Shown in pieces: positions 17,413-24,475 of a stretch of DNA of 64,000 bases. Position 1 is the first letter of the stretch; every line of letters begins with the position of its first letter. The position numbers and the translations under genes are program-made. The notes under the pieces were generated by a model, which saw only the letters and a list, made by a program, of their open reading frames with translations, was not told the DNA's origin and made no database searches. The stretch covers positions 310,001-374,000 of the forward strand of contig NZ_PQMG01000002.1 in the NCBI RefSeq assembly GCF_008930665.1, read 5' to 3'. This stretch comes from Corynebacterium sp. 74A. Lineage in GTDB: Bacteria; Actinomycetota; Actinomycetes; Mycobacteriales; Mycobacteriaceae.

Positions 17413-19028
17413 TTCTCCCACTCCACCTTGTCCTGCAAGCGCCGCTGCAGTTCGCGGCGGGTGACGCGGGTCGTGCGAGCCTCGATCACCTCGATCCCAT
17501 CGGCGCCGCGCTCTGCGGTGTCGGCGAGGGCATCGATAAGCTCCTGCACGCTCTCCACTCGGCGGTGCTGCACCCCATAGCCCGCGCACAGCGCCTGCAG
17601 ATCCACATCGTGCGGGGTGCCGAAGGCGGTGTCAAAGACCTCGCGGTGCGCTTCTGCACCCTGCTCGAGGGTTTCGAAAATCCCGCCGCCATTATCGTTG
17701 GCCACCACGATGGTGAGGTTCTCTGGGCGCGGCGAGTCAGCAGGAATAAGTAGCCCGCCGATATCGTGCAGGAAGGTCACGTCCCCCAGCAGCGCCACCG
17801 TCCGCGGGGCCCGCACGTAGTCATTCTCGCGGTGCTGCCGAGCCAGGGCTACGCCCACTGCCTGGGCGGTCGAGCCATCGATCCCGGCGGCGCCGCGGGG
17901 AGAATAGGTATCCACCCCATCAAAGGGCAGCCCCACCATGCTGGCATCGCGCACGGGATTGGAGGCCCCGAGGAAAAAGCCATCGCCCACCGCGAGAGTA
18001 TCGGCCACAGCGGCAGCGGCATGCAGCCCGCTAAATCCCAGATCCTCCTCGGCGAGGGTATCGCGCACGGCCTCGGCGGCGCGGCTCGAGGCGGCGTCGA
18101 CAAGCTCCAGCCAGCCCTGGCTGATCTCGCCGCTGACGCGCACGCTGCTCGCCACCTCGGTGGCACCACCCCACGGATCGGTATAGCTCTCGCCGCGGGT
18201 GAGCACCGTGGTGCGCACCCCCAGCCGCATCAGCGCCAGCACATCCCGGTGTAGCGTCGGATGGCCGACAATAATGACGTGCTCGGGGCGGGCGATCTCC
18301 ACCCCGCTGAGCAGCACATTCGCCGCCAAAGGATGCACCGGATGGAAAGGGGCGGGGGCGCTGGGCTCGGCGATCGTGGGCGCATCCTCTAGCCCCTCCA
18401 CCGCCCACGCGCCATCACCGGCGATCACCAGCACCTGCGCGCTCAGATCCACGTCCACCACGCCCCAATCGCGCGGCTTCGGGCTTATCGACGCCGCCCT
18501 CGTCCCCGCAACCACCGGCTCTGGGGTGGCCTCCGGCACCAGAGGCGTATCGAAGGCGATGTTGATATGGGCCTGCCGGCGCTCCGCGAGCGCGCGCCGC
18601 AGCATGGCCTGGGCTGTGGCCGGGCGGGTGGACTCGCTAATAGCTACCGTGGGCGTGACGGTGGAAAACAGCCCGTGCTGCACAATGGTTTGGCTGGCGC
18701 CGGTACCGACGAGCCGGGAGGGGCGATCGGCGGAGATAATAGCCAAGGGAATATCGGCGTGATGCGCCTCGATCATCGCCGGCAGACAATTGGCCACGGC
18801 CGTGCCCGAGGTCATCACCACCGGCACCACCCGGCCAGTCACCCGCGCCATCCCGAGTGCGGCAAACGCCGCATCCCGCTCATCGAGGCGCACATGCAGC
18901 CGCAGCCCCTGCGCCGCCGCGAGCGCAAGGGATAAAGGAGCATTCCGAGAACCCGGACACACCACCACATCAGTGCAGCTCAGAGCAAGTTCTTCAACGA
19001 TGGCGCGCGCGGTATCCCAAGATGTCAT
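17409..19028 (-). CDS. menD: SEPHCHC synthase MenD
   Basis: A 539-residue thiamine-diphosphate enzyme that joins isochorismate with the semialdehyde from 2-oxoglutarate, the first committed step of menaquinone synthesis. The family segment VVVCPGSRNAPLSLALA, the DERDAAFAALG stretch with its catalytic Glu, and the ThDP/Mg motif LLGDVTFLHDIGGL...VVANDNGGGIF are visible. The ATG at 19028 overlaps the menC stop (ATGA), and its own stop overlaps the next gene the same way. The frame runs further upstream but inside menC. Confidence 0.95.
   Translation of the reverse strand: MTSWDTARAIVEELALSCTDVVVCPGSRNAPLSLALAAAQGLRLHVRLDERDAAFAALGMARVTGRVVPVVMTSGTAVANCLPAMIEAHHADIPLAIISADRPSRLVGTGASQTIVQHGLFSTVTPTVAISESTRPATAQAMLRRALAERRQAHINIAFDTPLVPEATPEPVVAGTRAASISPKPRDWGVVDVDLSAQVLVIAGDGAWAVEGLEDAPTIAEPSAPAPFHPVHPLAANVLLSGVEIARPEHVIIVGHPTLHRDVLALMRLGVRTTVLTRGESYTDPWGGATEVASSVRVSGEISQGWLELVDAASSRAAEAVRDTLAEEDLGFSGLHAAAAVADTLAVGDGFFLGASNPVRDASMVGLPFDGVDTYSPRGAAGIDGSTAQAVGVALARQHRENDYVRAPRTVALLGDVTFLHDIGGLLIPADSPRPENLTIVVANDNGGGIFETLEQGAEAHREVFDTAFGTPHDVDLQALCAGYGVQHRRVESVQELIDALADTAERGADGIEVIEARTTRVTRRELQRRLQDKVEWEK
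18483..18495 (+). repeat. 13-mer GCTTATCGACGCC inside menD
   Basis: An exact copy, antisense to menD, read by the gene as GCG TCG ATA AGC (Ala-Ser-Ile-Ser). It uses the ATA isoleucine codon, unusual in a high-GC gene, in a linker stretch. Confidence 0.8.
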
Positions 19029-19987
19029 AGCCCTAATTCTAACCAGCACGCCGCAATGCGCTTGAGCCACCAATCCCGACGCTCTGGCGGGGCGGCCAGC
19101 TCCTCCAATCGCGCGGGGTCCGGGCTGAGCGGCGCGGTGGAGATCATCCCGCCCACGATCTCTCGCGGCGCGGCAACATCCTCGATAAACAGCTGGCTGG
19201 TGGCCAGCCCCGCCGCGTACTCGGGTGCCACCGTGGCGGCGGCCACCACCCCAGAATTCATCCCCACCGCAGTGTCGAGGGCGGAGGCGATCCTGATCCC
19301 CATGCCGTGCTGGGCCATGAACTCGGCCACCCGCTCCACCTGGGCCACCCCGCCGATCGGCGCCACCTTAATCACCGCATAATCTGCGGCCCGACGGCGG
19401 GCAATCTCATATGGATCCTCCGCCTTGCGGATGGACTCATCGGCGGCGATGGGCACATCCACCCAGCGGCGCAGCTCCTCCATCTCCCCCACGGTGGCCA
19501 CCGGCTGCTCCATATATTCCAGCGGCCCGAGATGCCGTGCGGCGGCGATCGCTTCATTCACCGACCAGCCGCGGTTGGCATCGACCCGCAGCGTGGCATC
19601 GGGGCGCAGCTGCCGAATGGTGGCGATGCGCTCGATATCCTCAGCCAGGCTCTGGCTCGGCTCCGCCACCTTGACCTTGAGCACCGAGCACTCCCGGAAA
19701 CGGTCCAGCACCTCCGGCAGCTGCTCGGGCCCCACGGCGGGGATGGTGCCATTGACGGGAATGTGGCTGCAGGGTGGCGTCGATAAGCCTGTATAGGCGG
19801 CCTCCAACCCGGAGAGTAGCCAGCGAGCGGCCTCCGGCGGCGCGTATTCCGTGAACGCGGAGAACTCGCCCCAGCCCTGCGGCCCCGCAAACAGCGCGGC
19901 TTCGCGCACGGTCACACCCCGGAATTTCACGCGCATCGGCAGCGCCACCACGTGGGTGCGCTCCAGAACCTCATCGAGCGAACACAT
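19025..19987 (-). CDS. menC: o-Succinylbenzoate synthase MenC
   Basis: A 320-residue enolase-superfamily enzyme that dehydrates SHCHC to o-succinylbenzoate. The catalytic pair and metal ligands are recognisable: VLKVKVAEP (KxK), LRVDANRGWS (Asp), YMEQPV (Glu), IAADESIR (Asp) and AVIKVAPIGG (Lys). The ATG at 19987 is chosen because the frame upstream runs into the divergent menB gene. Only 20 bp separate the two start codons, and an AT-rich -10-like element sits between them, so the message is probably leaderless. It heads the menC-menD-DUF3592-mgtA unit. Confidence 0.93.
   Translation of the reverse strand: MCSLDEVLERTHVVALPMRVKFRGVTVREAALFAGPQGWGEFSAFTEYAPPEAARWLLSGLEAAYTGLSTPPCSHIPVNGTIPAVGPEQLPEVLDRFRECSVLKVKVAEPSQSLAEDIERIATIRQLRPDATLRVDANRGWSVNEAIAAARHLGPLEYMEQPVATVGEMEELRRWVDVPIAADESIRKAEDPYEIARRRAADYAVIKVAPIGGVAQVERVAEFMAQHGMGIRIASALDTAVGMNSGVVAAATVAPEYAAGLATSQLFIEDVAAPREIVGGMISTAPLSPDPARLEELAAPPERRDWWLKRIAACWLELGL
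19776..19788 (-). repeat. 13-mer GCTTATCGACGCC inside menC
   Basis: An exact copy on the menC sense strand, read as (G)GC TTA TCG ACG CC(A), Gly-Leu-Ser-Thr-Pro. It uses TTA leucine, a rare codon at this GC content. Confidence 0.8.
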
Positions 19988-19993
19988 AGCTTC

Positions 19994-20002
19994 TAGGATA
20001 AT
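19994..20002. promoter_or_regulatory. Shared -10 region of divergent menC and menB
   Basis: TAGGATAAT gives GATAAT (19997-20002) 5 nt before the menB ATG, and TATCCT on the other strand 7 nt before the menC ATG. At usual -10 to +1 distances both transcripts would begin at or next to their start codons. Confidence 0.5.
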
Positions 20003-20007
20003 GAGGT

Positions 20008-20934
20008 ATGAGCGAGCAACCATTCAACCCTGAACTGTGGCGAGCCGTCGAGGGCTTCGACGATCTCACCGATATCACCTACCACCGGCATGTGGGCACT
20101 GACCGATCCCACGGCATCGTGCGCATCGCCTTCGACCGCCCCGAGGTGCGCAACGCTTTTCGCCCCCACACCGTCGATGAGCTCTACCGCGCTCTCGACC
20201 ATGCCCGCCGCACCCCCGATGTGGGCTGCGTGCTGCTCTGCGGCAACGGCCCCAGCGACAAAGACGGCGGCTGGGCCTTCTGTTCCGGCGGCGACCAGCG
20301 CATTCGCGGACGCTCCGGCTATCGCTATGCCTCCGGCGACACCGAGGACACCGTCGATGAGATGCGCACCAAAGCCGAGGGCGGACGGCTGCACATTCTC
20401 GAGGTACAGCGACTCATCCGCACCATGCCCAAGGTGGTAATCGCCGTGGTGGGTGGCTGGGCTGCCGGCGGCGGACACTCCCTGCATGTGGTGTGCGATA
20501 TGACGATCGCCTCCAAGCAGCACGCCCGCTTCAAGCAGACCGACGCCGACGTCGGCTCCTTTGACGCCGGCTATGGCTCCGCCTATCTGGCGAAGATGGT
20601 GGGCCAAAAACGCGCCCGCGAAATCTTCTTCCTCGGCCGCACCTACACCGCCGAGGACATGTTCCAGATGGGCGCGGTGAACCTCGTGGCCGAGCACGCC
20701 GAGATTGAAAATGAGGCCATCCAGATGGCCGTGGAGATCAATGGGAAATCCCCCACCGCACAGCGCATGCTGAAATTCGCCTTCAACCTCACCGATGATG
20801 GCCTCATGGGCCAGCAGGTCTTCGCCGGCGAAGCCACCCGCTTGGCGTATATGACCGACGAGGCCGTGGAAGGCAAGAATTCCTTCCTCGAAAAACGCGC
20901 CCCCGACTGGTCCTCTTTCCCCTACTACTACTAA
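20008..20934 (+). CDS. menB: 1,4-Dihydroxy-2-naphthoyl-CoA synthase MenB
   Basis: A 308-residue crotonase-fold enzyme that closes the naphthoate ring from o-succinylbenzoyl-CoA. The MenB-specific segments FCSGGDQRIRGRSGYRY, VVGGWAAGGGHSLHVVCDMTIAS and QTDADVGSFDAGYGSAYLAKMVGQKRAREIFF are present, as is the C-terminal KRAPDWSSFPYYY. It is the start of a + strand unit with a terminator downstream. Divergent from menC with a very short shared upstream region. Confidence 0.97.
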   Translation: MSEQPFNPELWRAVEGFDDLTDITYHRHVGTDRSHGIVRIAFDRPEVRNAFRPHTVDELYRALDHARRTPDVGCVLLCGNGPSDKDGGWAFCSGGDQRIRGRSGYRYASGDTEDTVDEMRTKAEGGRLHILEVQRLIRTMPKVVIAVVGGWAAGGGHSLHVVCDMTIASKQHARFKQTDADVGSFDAGYGSAYLAKMVGQKRAREIFFLGRTYTAEDMFQMGAVNLVAEHAEIENEAIQMAVEINGKSPTAQRMLKFAFNLTDDGLMGQQVFAGEATRLAYMTDEAVEGKNSFLEKRAPDWSSFPYYY

Positions 20935-21029
20935 AGGCGCCAGCCGACGGGGCCTGCGGCGCGTGCGGGCTCCAGCGCTTTTGAGCTCGGCACCCGCTGC
21001 GCTGAACGCACAGAGCTAGAACGCACGAA

Positions 21030-21055
21030 GCCCGCCAACACGGAGGTTGGCGGGC
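21030..21055. terminator. Bidirectional terminator between menB and lpd
   Basis: A 10-bp perfect stem (GCCCGCCAAC, 21030-21039, with GTTGGCGGGC, 21046-21055) with a 6-nt loop lies between the convergent genes, 17 nt from the lpd stop. Confidence 0.8.
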
Positions 21056-21071
21056 TGTGCTTCAGGGGGGG

Positions 21072-22487
21072 TTAAAGGTTAATCATGTGCCCCATCGTTC
21101 CCTCACAGGCTTCCTTCATGGCCTCGGAGAGGGTCGGGTGGGTGTGCACGTTGCGGCCGATCTCTTCAGCGGTGAGATCGAAGCGCTGCGCCAGGGTGAG
21201 CTGCGGCAGCAGCTCGGAGACATTCGCGCCCACCATGTGTGCGCCCAGCAGTTCGCCGTATTCGCCATCGGCAATCACCTTGACGAAGCCCGCGGGCTCG
21301 CCCAGACCTTGGGCCTTGCCGTTGGCGGACAGCGGGAAGGTAGCCACCTTAATATCGCGGTCGGAGAACTTCTCCTTCGCGGCATCCTCGGTGTAGCCGA
21401 AGGAGGCAACCTGGGGATTACAGAAGGTAGCGCGCGGCATCATCATGTAATCGCCCAGCTCTTGGGTCTCGGCATCAGCGATGGTCTCGGCGGCCACCAC
21501 ACCCTGGGCCTCAGCGACGTGAGCCAGCTGCAGCTTCGCGGTGACATCGCCAATGGCGTAGATGTGATCCACATTGGTGCGCATGCGCTCGTCGATGGCG
21601 ATAGCACCACGATCGGTGAGCTCCACACCGGTGTTCTCCAGGCCGAAGCCCTCGACGCGGGGAGCGAAGCCGATGGACACCATCACACGATCGACGATGA
21701 GGGTGTCGTTCTTCTTGCCGTCCTTGGACTCAACATCCACCTCGACGCTGTCGCCGTTGTCGCGCACCTCGGTGGTCTTGTAGCCGGTGAGGATCTTCAC
21801 GCCAAGCTTCTTGTACTGCTTGGCCATCTCCTTGGATACGTCCTTATCCTCATTGGGCAGGACGCTGTCCATGAACTCGACGATGGTGACATCCACGCCG
21901 TAGTTCGCGAGCACATAAGCAAACTCCATACCGATAGCGCCTGCACCCACGATCACCATGGAATCAGGGAGCTCGCTGTCGAGGATCTGTTCCTTGTAGG
22001 AGCAGATATTTCCGCCCAGCTCCACACCAGGCAGGGAACGCACCACAGAACCGGTGGCGATAATGCAGTCGTCGAAGGTGAGAGTCGTACCCTCGTCCTC
22101 GCCCTCGGTGATCTCAATGGTGTGGGCATCAGTGAAGGAACCAAGACCATTAATTTCGGTGATCTTGTTCTTCTTCATCAGGTAATGCACACCCTTGACG
22201 ATGCCCGCGGATACTTTGCGGGAGCGCTTGTGCGCAGCCTCAAAGCTGAAGCTGACATCGCCTTCGATACCGAAGGTCTTCGCCTCGTGGTTAAAGGTGT
22301 GGGCCAGCTCTGCGTTCTTCAGCAGGGCCTTGGAGGGAATACAGCCAACATTGAGGCAGACACCGCCCCAATACTGCTTCTCAACGACCGCAACCTTCTT
22401 GCCAAGCTGGGCTGCTCGAATGGCGGCGACATAGCCTCCGGGGCCAGCGCCAAGTACTACAACATCATAATGATCAGACACGTTCAT
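21072..22487 (-). CDS. lpd: Dihydrolipoamide dehydrogenase (E3)
   Basis: A 471-residue flavoprotein disulfide reductase serving pyruvate and 2-oxoglutarate dehydrogenase complexes by reoxidising lipoyl groups with NAD+. The FAD motif [23 protein letters not shown], redox-active [19 protein letters not shown] motif [29 protein letters not shown] and the C-terminal active-site HTHPTLSEA are all intact. It is monocistronic by appearance, with hairpins upstream and a terminator downstream. C. glutamicum also keeps lpd away from the other complex subunits. Confidence 0.97.
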   Translation of the reverse strand: MNVSDHYDVVVLGAGPGGYVAAIRAAQLGKKVAVVEKQYWGGVCLNVGCIPSKALLKNAELAHTFNHEAKTFGIEGDVSFSFEAAHKRSRKVSAGIVKGVHYLMKKNKITEINGLGSFTDAHTIEITEGEDEGTTLTFDDCIIATGSVVRSLPGVELGGNICSYKEQILDSELPDSMVIVGAGAIGMEFAYVLANYGVDVTIVEFMDSVLPNEDKDVSKEMAKQYKKLGVKILTGYKTTEVRDNGDSVEVDVESKDGKKNDTLIVDRVMVSIGFAPRVEGFGLENTGVELTDRGAIAIDERMRTNVDHIYAIGDVTAKLQLAHVAEAQGVVAAETIADAETQELGDYMMMPRATFCNPQVASFGYTEDAAKEKFSDRDIKVATFPLSANGKAQGLGEPAGFVKVIADGEYGELLGAHMVGANVSELLPQLTLAQRFDLTAEEIGRNVHTHPTLSEAMKEACEGTMGHMINL

Positions 22488-22532
22488 AAGGATACGTGGT
22501 TTAGTCCGCCACCGTCGACGTTTGAGACAAAG

Positions 22533-22598
22533 CTACCCACCACCCAAGGCCACACCCCCACCGCTTGGGGGCAGTGGGACGGCTTCGGTGGCGGGTAG
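22533..22598. other. Large inverted repeat upstream of lpd
   Basis: CTACCCACCACC (22533-22544) pairs with GGTGGCGGGTAG (22587-22598) with one mismatch, enclosing CCCCC/GGGGG. It lies between the small peptide gene and lpd and could end the peptide transcript or act in the lpd leader. Confidence 0.5.
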
Positions 22599-22608
22599 TG
22601 GGCTGCAT

Positions 22609-22651
22609 AGTCGAGGCCCCGCCGCGCCTTGTGCGCCGCGCGTTCTCGACT
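22609..22651 (-). terminator. Hairpin just past the small peptide gene
   Basis: AGTCGAG (22609-22615) and CTCGACT (22645-22651) are perfect inverted repeats with a GC-rich, self-pairing loop. The hairpin starts 8 nt past the stop of the 34-residue peptide gene. No T-tract is seen. Confidence 0.45.
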
Positions 22652-22659
22652 CTTAGCGC

Positions 22660-22764
22660 TTAGAACAGATCAAGGTCCACAGCGATGTCGGCGAGCTGGG
22701 AGGAGCCAGCGTTGAGGAACTGGCCGAGCGCGGTGTTAATAGCTACGAGAATCTCTTCGTTCAT
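22660..22764 (-). CDS. 34-residue acidic peptide, candidate PorA/PorH-type porin
   Basis: A 34-codon gene, too short for standard gene-length cut-offs, with AAGGA 6 nt before ATG and a TATATA -10 element close upstream. The product begins MNEEILVAINTALGQF and ends IAVDLDLF. It has five acidic and no basic residues, no Cys or Trp, no signal peptide, and adjacent Ser21-Ser22. These are the features of corynebacterial PorA, PorH and ProtX: tiny acidic amphipathic proteins found in the outer mycomembrane, O-mycoloylated on Ser. A divergent mycolyltransferase gene starts 277 bp away. No similarity search was possible, and no second peptide gene is visible beside it. Confidence 0.65.
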   Translation of the reverse strand: MNEEILVAINTALGQFLNAGSSQLADIAVDLDLF

Positions 22765-22782
22765 AAAACGTCCTTATGTCCT

Positions 22783-22788
22783 ATATAT
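22783..22788 (-). promoter_or_regulatory. -10 element of the small peptide gene
   Basis: TATATA on the minus strand, 18 nt before the ATG, within an alternating AT run. A start site around 22776 would leave a short leader holding AAGGA. No clear -35 element. Confidence 0.5.
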
Positions 22789-23008
22789 ATTCTTTCGCGG
22801 TGCAGGCTAGGCGGCGGTGACTATCTGCTCGCCGTGGCACCGCTAAAACACTATCGGGCGCCAGACGAGCGGCCTGTACAGAAGAATAGACCACTCGGCG
22901 CCATGTTCCTAGGGGCAATTCTGTGACTGGTGTGACAGTCCGGATATGGGGGAACCACACTCGTAACTCTTTCCAATACGGCGGGAACAGCGTAGTCTTA
23001 TCGTTGCC

Positions 23009-23014
23009 TAAAAT
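23009..23014 (+). promoter_or_regulatory. -10 element of the mycolyltransferase gene
   Basis: TAAAAT lies 27 nt before the ATG at 23042, giving a leader of about 20 nt with GGGG as a weak ribosome site. The 277-bp spacer (22765-23041) is otherwise empty and is shared with the divergent small peptide gene. Confidence 0.4.
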
Positions 23015-23041
23015 CTGATTAAGAACCGACATGGGGTTTGT

Positions 23042-24103
23042 ATGACGTTTCGTTTCGTGGCGCCGCTCGTGGCGGCCACCATCGCAGCAGCTGGATTGAT
23101 CGCACCGACCGTGGCCGTGCCCACCGCCACAGTGGCGACGGCCGCTGAGGCCGCACAGGTACACGAGGGCCCCACCCCAGGGTTGGAGACAGCACCGGCG
23201 TGGCGGGACAAGGTGAACTCCACCCCCAACATGAAGGAAATGTGGGCCTTCTCCCCGGCGATGAACCGCAATGTGCCCCTCGTGGTCATCACCCCGGAGG
23301 ATACCTCCACTCCCCGCCCCACCCTGTACCTGCTCAATGGTGGCGATGGCGGCGAGGGCCGTGCGAACTGGGTCATGCAGACGGACGTGGCCCAGTTCTA
23401 TGCCGATAAGAACGTGAATGTGGTCATCCCCATGGAGGGCCGCTTCTCCTACTACACCGACTGGGTCAACCCCGAGCAGCCGAAGCTCGGCGGCACCCAG
23501 CTGTGGGAGACCTTCCTCACCCAGGAGCTTCCGACCCCGCTGGAGTCCGAACTTGGCGCCTCTGGTGAGCGCGGTATTGCGGGCATGTCGATGTCCGCTA
23601 CCAGCTCGCTGCTGCTGGCCCAGCACAACCCGGAGCTGTACCAGGCTGTTGGTTCCTTCTCTGGCTGCGCCTCTACCAACGATCCGATCTCTGACGCCAT
23701 GCTGCGCGTGACGCTCAACCGCGCCAATGTCAGCCCGGATGACATGTGGGGCCCGGTCGGTTCGGAGACGCGCGAATACAACGACGCTGTCGCCCAGGCA
23801 GAGTCGCTGCGCGGCCGAGAGATCTACATCTCCAATTCCGCCGGCACCTCCGGTAAGCCGGATATGATCAGCAACCCTCGCTTTGAGAACAACCCCCTGA
23901 CCGTAGCCAATGTCCAGGTCGTGGGTGGCGGCATCGAGGCTGCCACCAACTGGTGCACCCACCTGCTCAAGGCCAAGATGGACAAGCTCGAGATTCCCGC
24001 CAAATTCAACATCCGCGATACCGGTACCCACCAGTGGAGCTACTGGCAGATGGATCTGCGTGACTCCTGGCCCGTCTTCGATCGCGCGTGGAGCACGAAC
24101 TAA
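23042..24103 (+). CDS. Mycolyltransferase (antigen 85 family), MytC-like candidate
   Basis: A 353-residue secreted esterase-fold protein. Residues 1-36 are a signal peptide (APLVAATIAAAGLIAP...AATAAEA). The alpha/beta-hydrolase core follows, with the nucleophile Ser at about residue 184 in GIAGMSMSATSSLLLAQH and the C-terminal His in HQWSYWQMDLRDSWP, as in trehalose O-mycolyltransferases. Instead of the GxSMGGT elbow seen in the other two paralogues here, it has GMSMSATS. It acts outside the membrane, moving mycolate from trehalose monomycolate to acceptors. Position beside a PorA/PorH-like peptide gene suggests the protein O-mycoloylating type (MytC), but this is inference. Confidence 0.88.
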   Translation: MTFRFVAPLVAATIAAAGLIAPTVAVPTATVATAAEAAQVHEGPTPGLETAPAWRDKVNSTPNMKEMWAFSPAMNRNVPLVVITPEDTSTPRPTLYLLNGGDGGEGRANWVMQTDVAQFYADKNVNVVIPMEGRFSYYTDWVNPEQPKLGGTQLWETFLTQELPTPLESELGASGERGIAGMSMSATSSLLLAQHNPELYQAVGSFSGCASTNDPISDAMLRVTLNRANVSPDDMWGPVGSETREYNDAVAQAESLRGREIYISNSAGTSGKPDMISNPRFENNPLTVANVQVVGGGIEAATNWCTHLLKAKMDKLEIPAKFNIRDTGTHQWSYWQMDLRDSWPVFDRAWSTN

Positions 24104-24475
24104 AAGCCGCCCGCGAAACAGCCACGTCTCGGCCCGAAAGAGGCCGCGAGTAACCGCAGCGCCCCGCACACCTTCACGAGGAAGGCCGTGCGGGGCGCTG
24201 CCGCGTTCTCTTCCGTTGCTGCGCACCCCTCTAGGGGCTCGGGGCGAGAGCTACGCCGGCGAGAACCGGGCAGGTGAGGATGCCGCCACCATCCCAAGCA
24301 ACACTGGGTGCTAGAGCCGATGCCCCGAGCTGATCTCACGGCGTCAGGGGACGCCTCATAGCACCGTATTCGCCGCCCGACGCGGCTGCGCCTTCCGCCG
24401 ATACCCACAACCCCACCACCGCTGGCTGCGGTGATGGGGCGTGAGGTTCGGGACTACTCCGTGCTGTTCGCGGGT
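24104..24475. other. Spacer between mycolyltransferase and VanW genes
   Basis: 372 bp with no credible gene. It holds the strong terminator at 24157-24200 and, at 24411-24439, a 12-bp stem with one mismatch (CCCCACCACCGC with GCGGTGATGGGG) that can end the VanW transcript. The middle shows nothing recognisable. Confidence 0.6.
24157..24200 (+). terminator. Terminator of the mycolyltransferase gene
   Basis: A 13-bp perfect stem (CAGCGCCCCGCAC, 24157-24169, with GTGCGGGGCGCTG, 24188-24200) starts 54 nt past the stop codon. Confidence 0.75.

Noticed and set aside
17529..17541. GGCATCGATAAGC in menD as a 13-mer copy
   Set aside because: One mismatch in the core and part of a natural Leu-Ile-Asp-Ala coding stretch, so it cannot be told from chance.
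21057..22598. Long open frame antisense to lpd (about 510 codons)
   Set aside because: It is a by-product of high GC and codon bias in lpd, with no ribosome site or recognisable product.
22781..24226. Minus-strand open frame across the mycolyltransferase gene
   Set aside because: It covers the complete, motif-bearing mycolyltransferase and has no start signal or family features.
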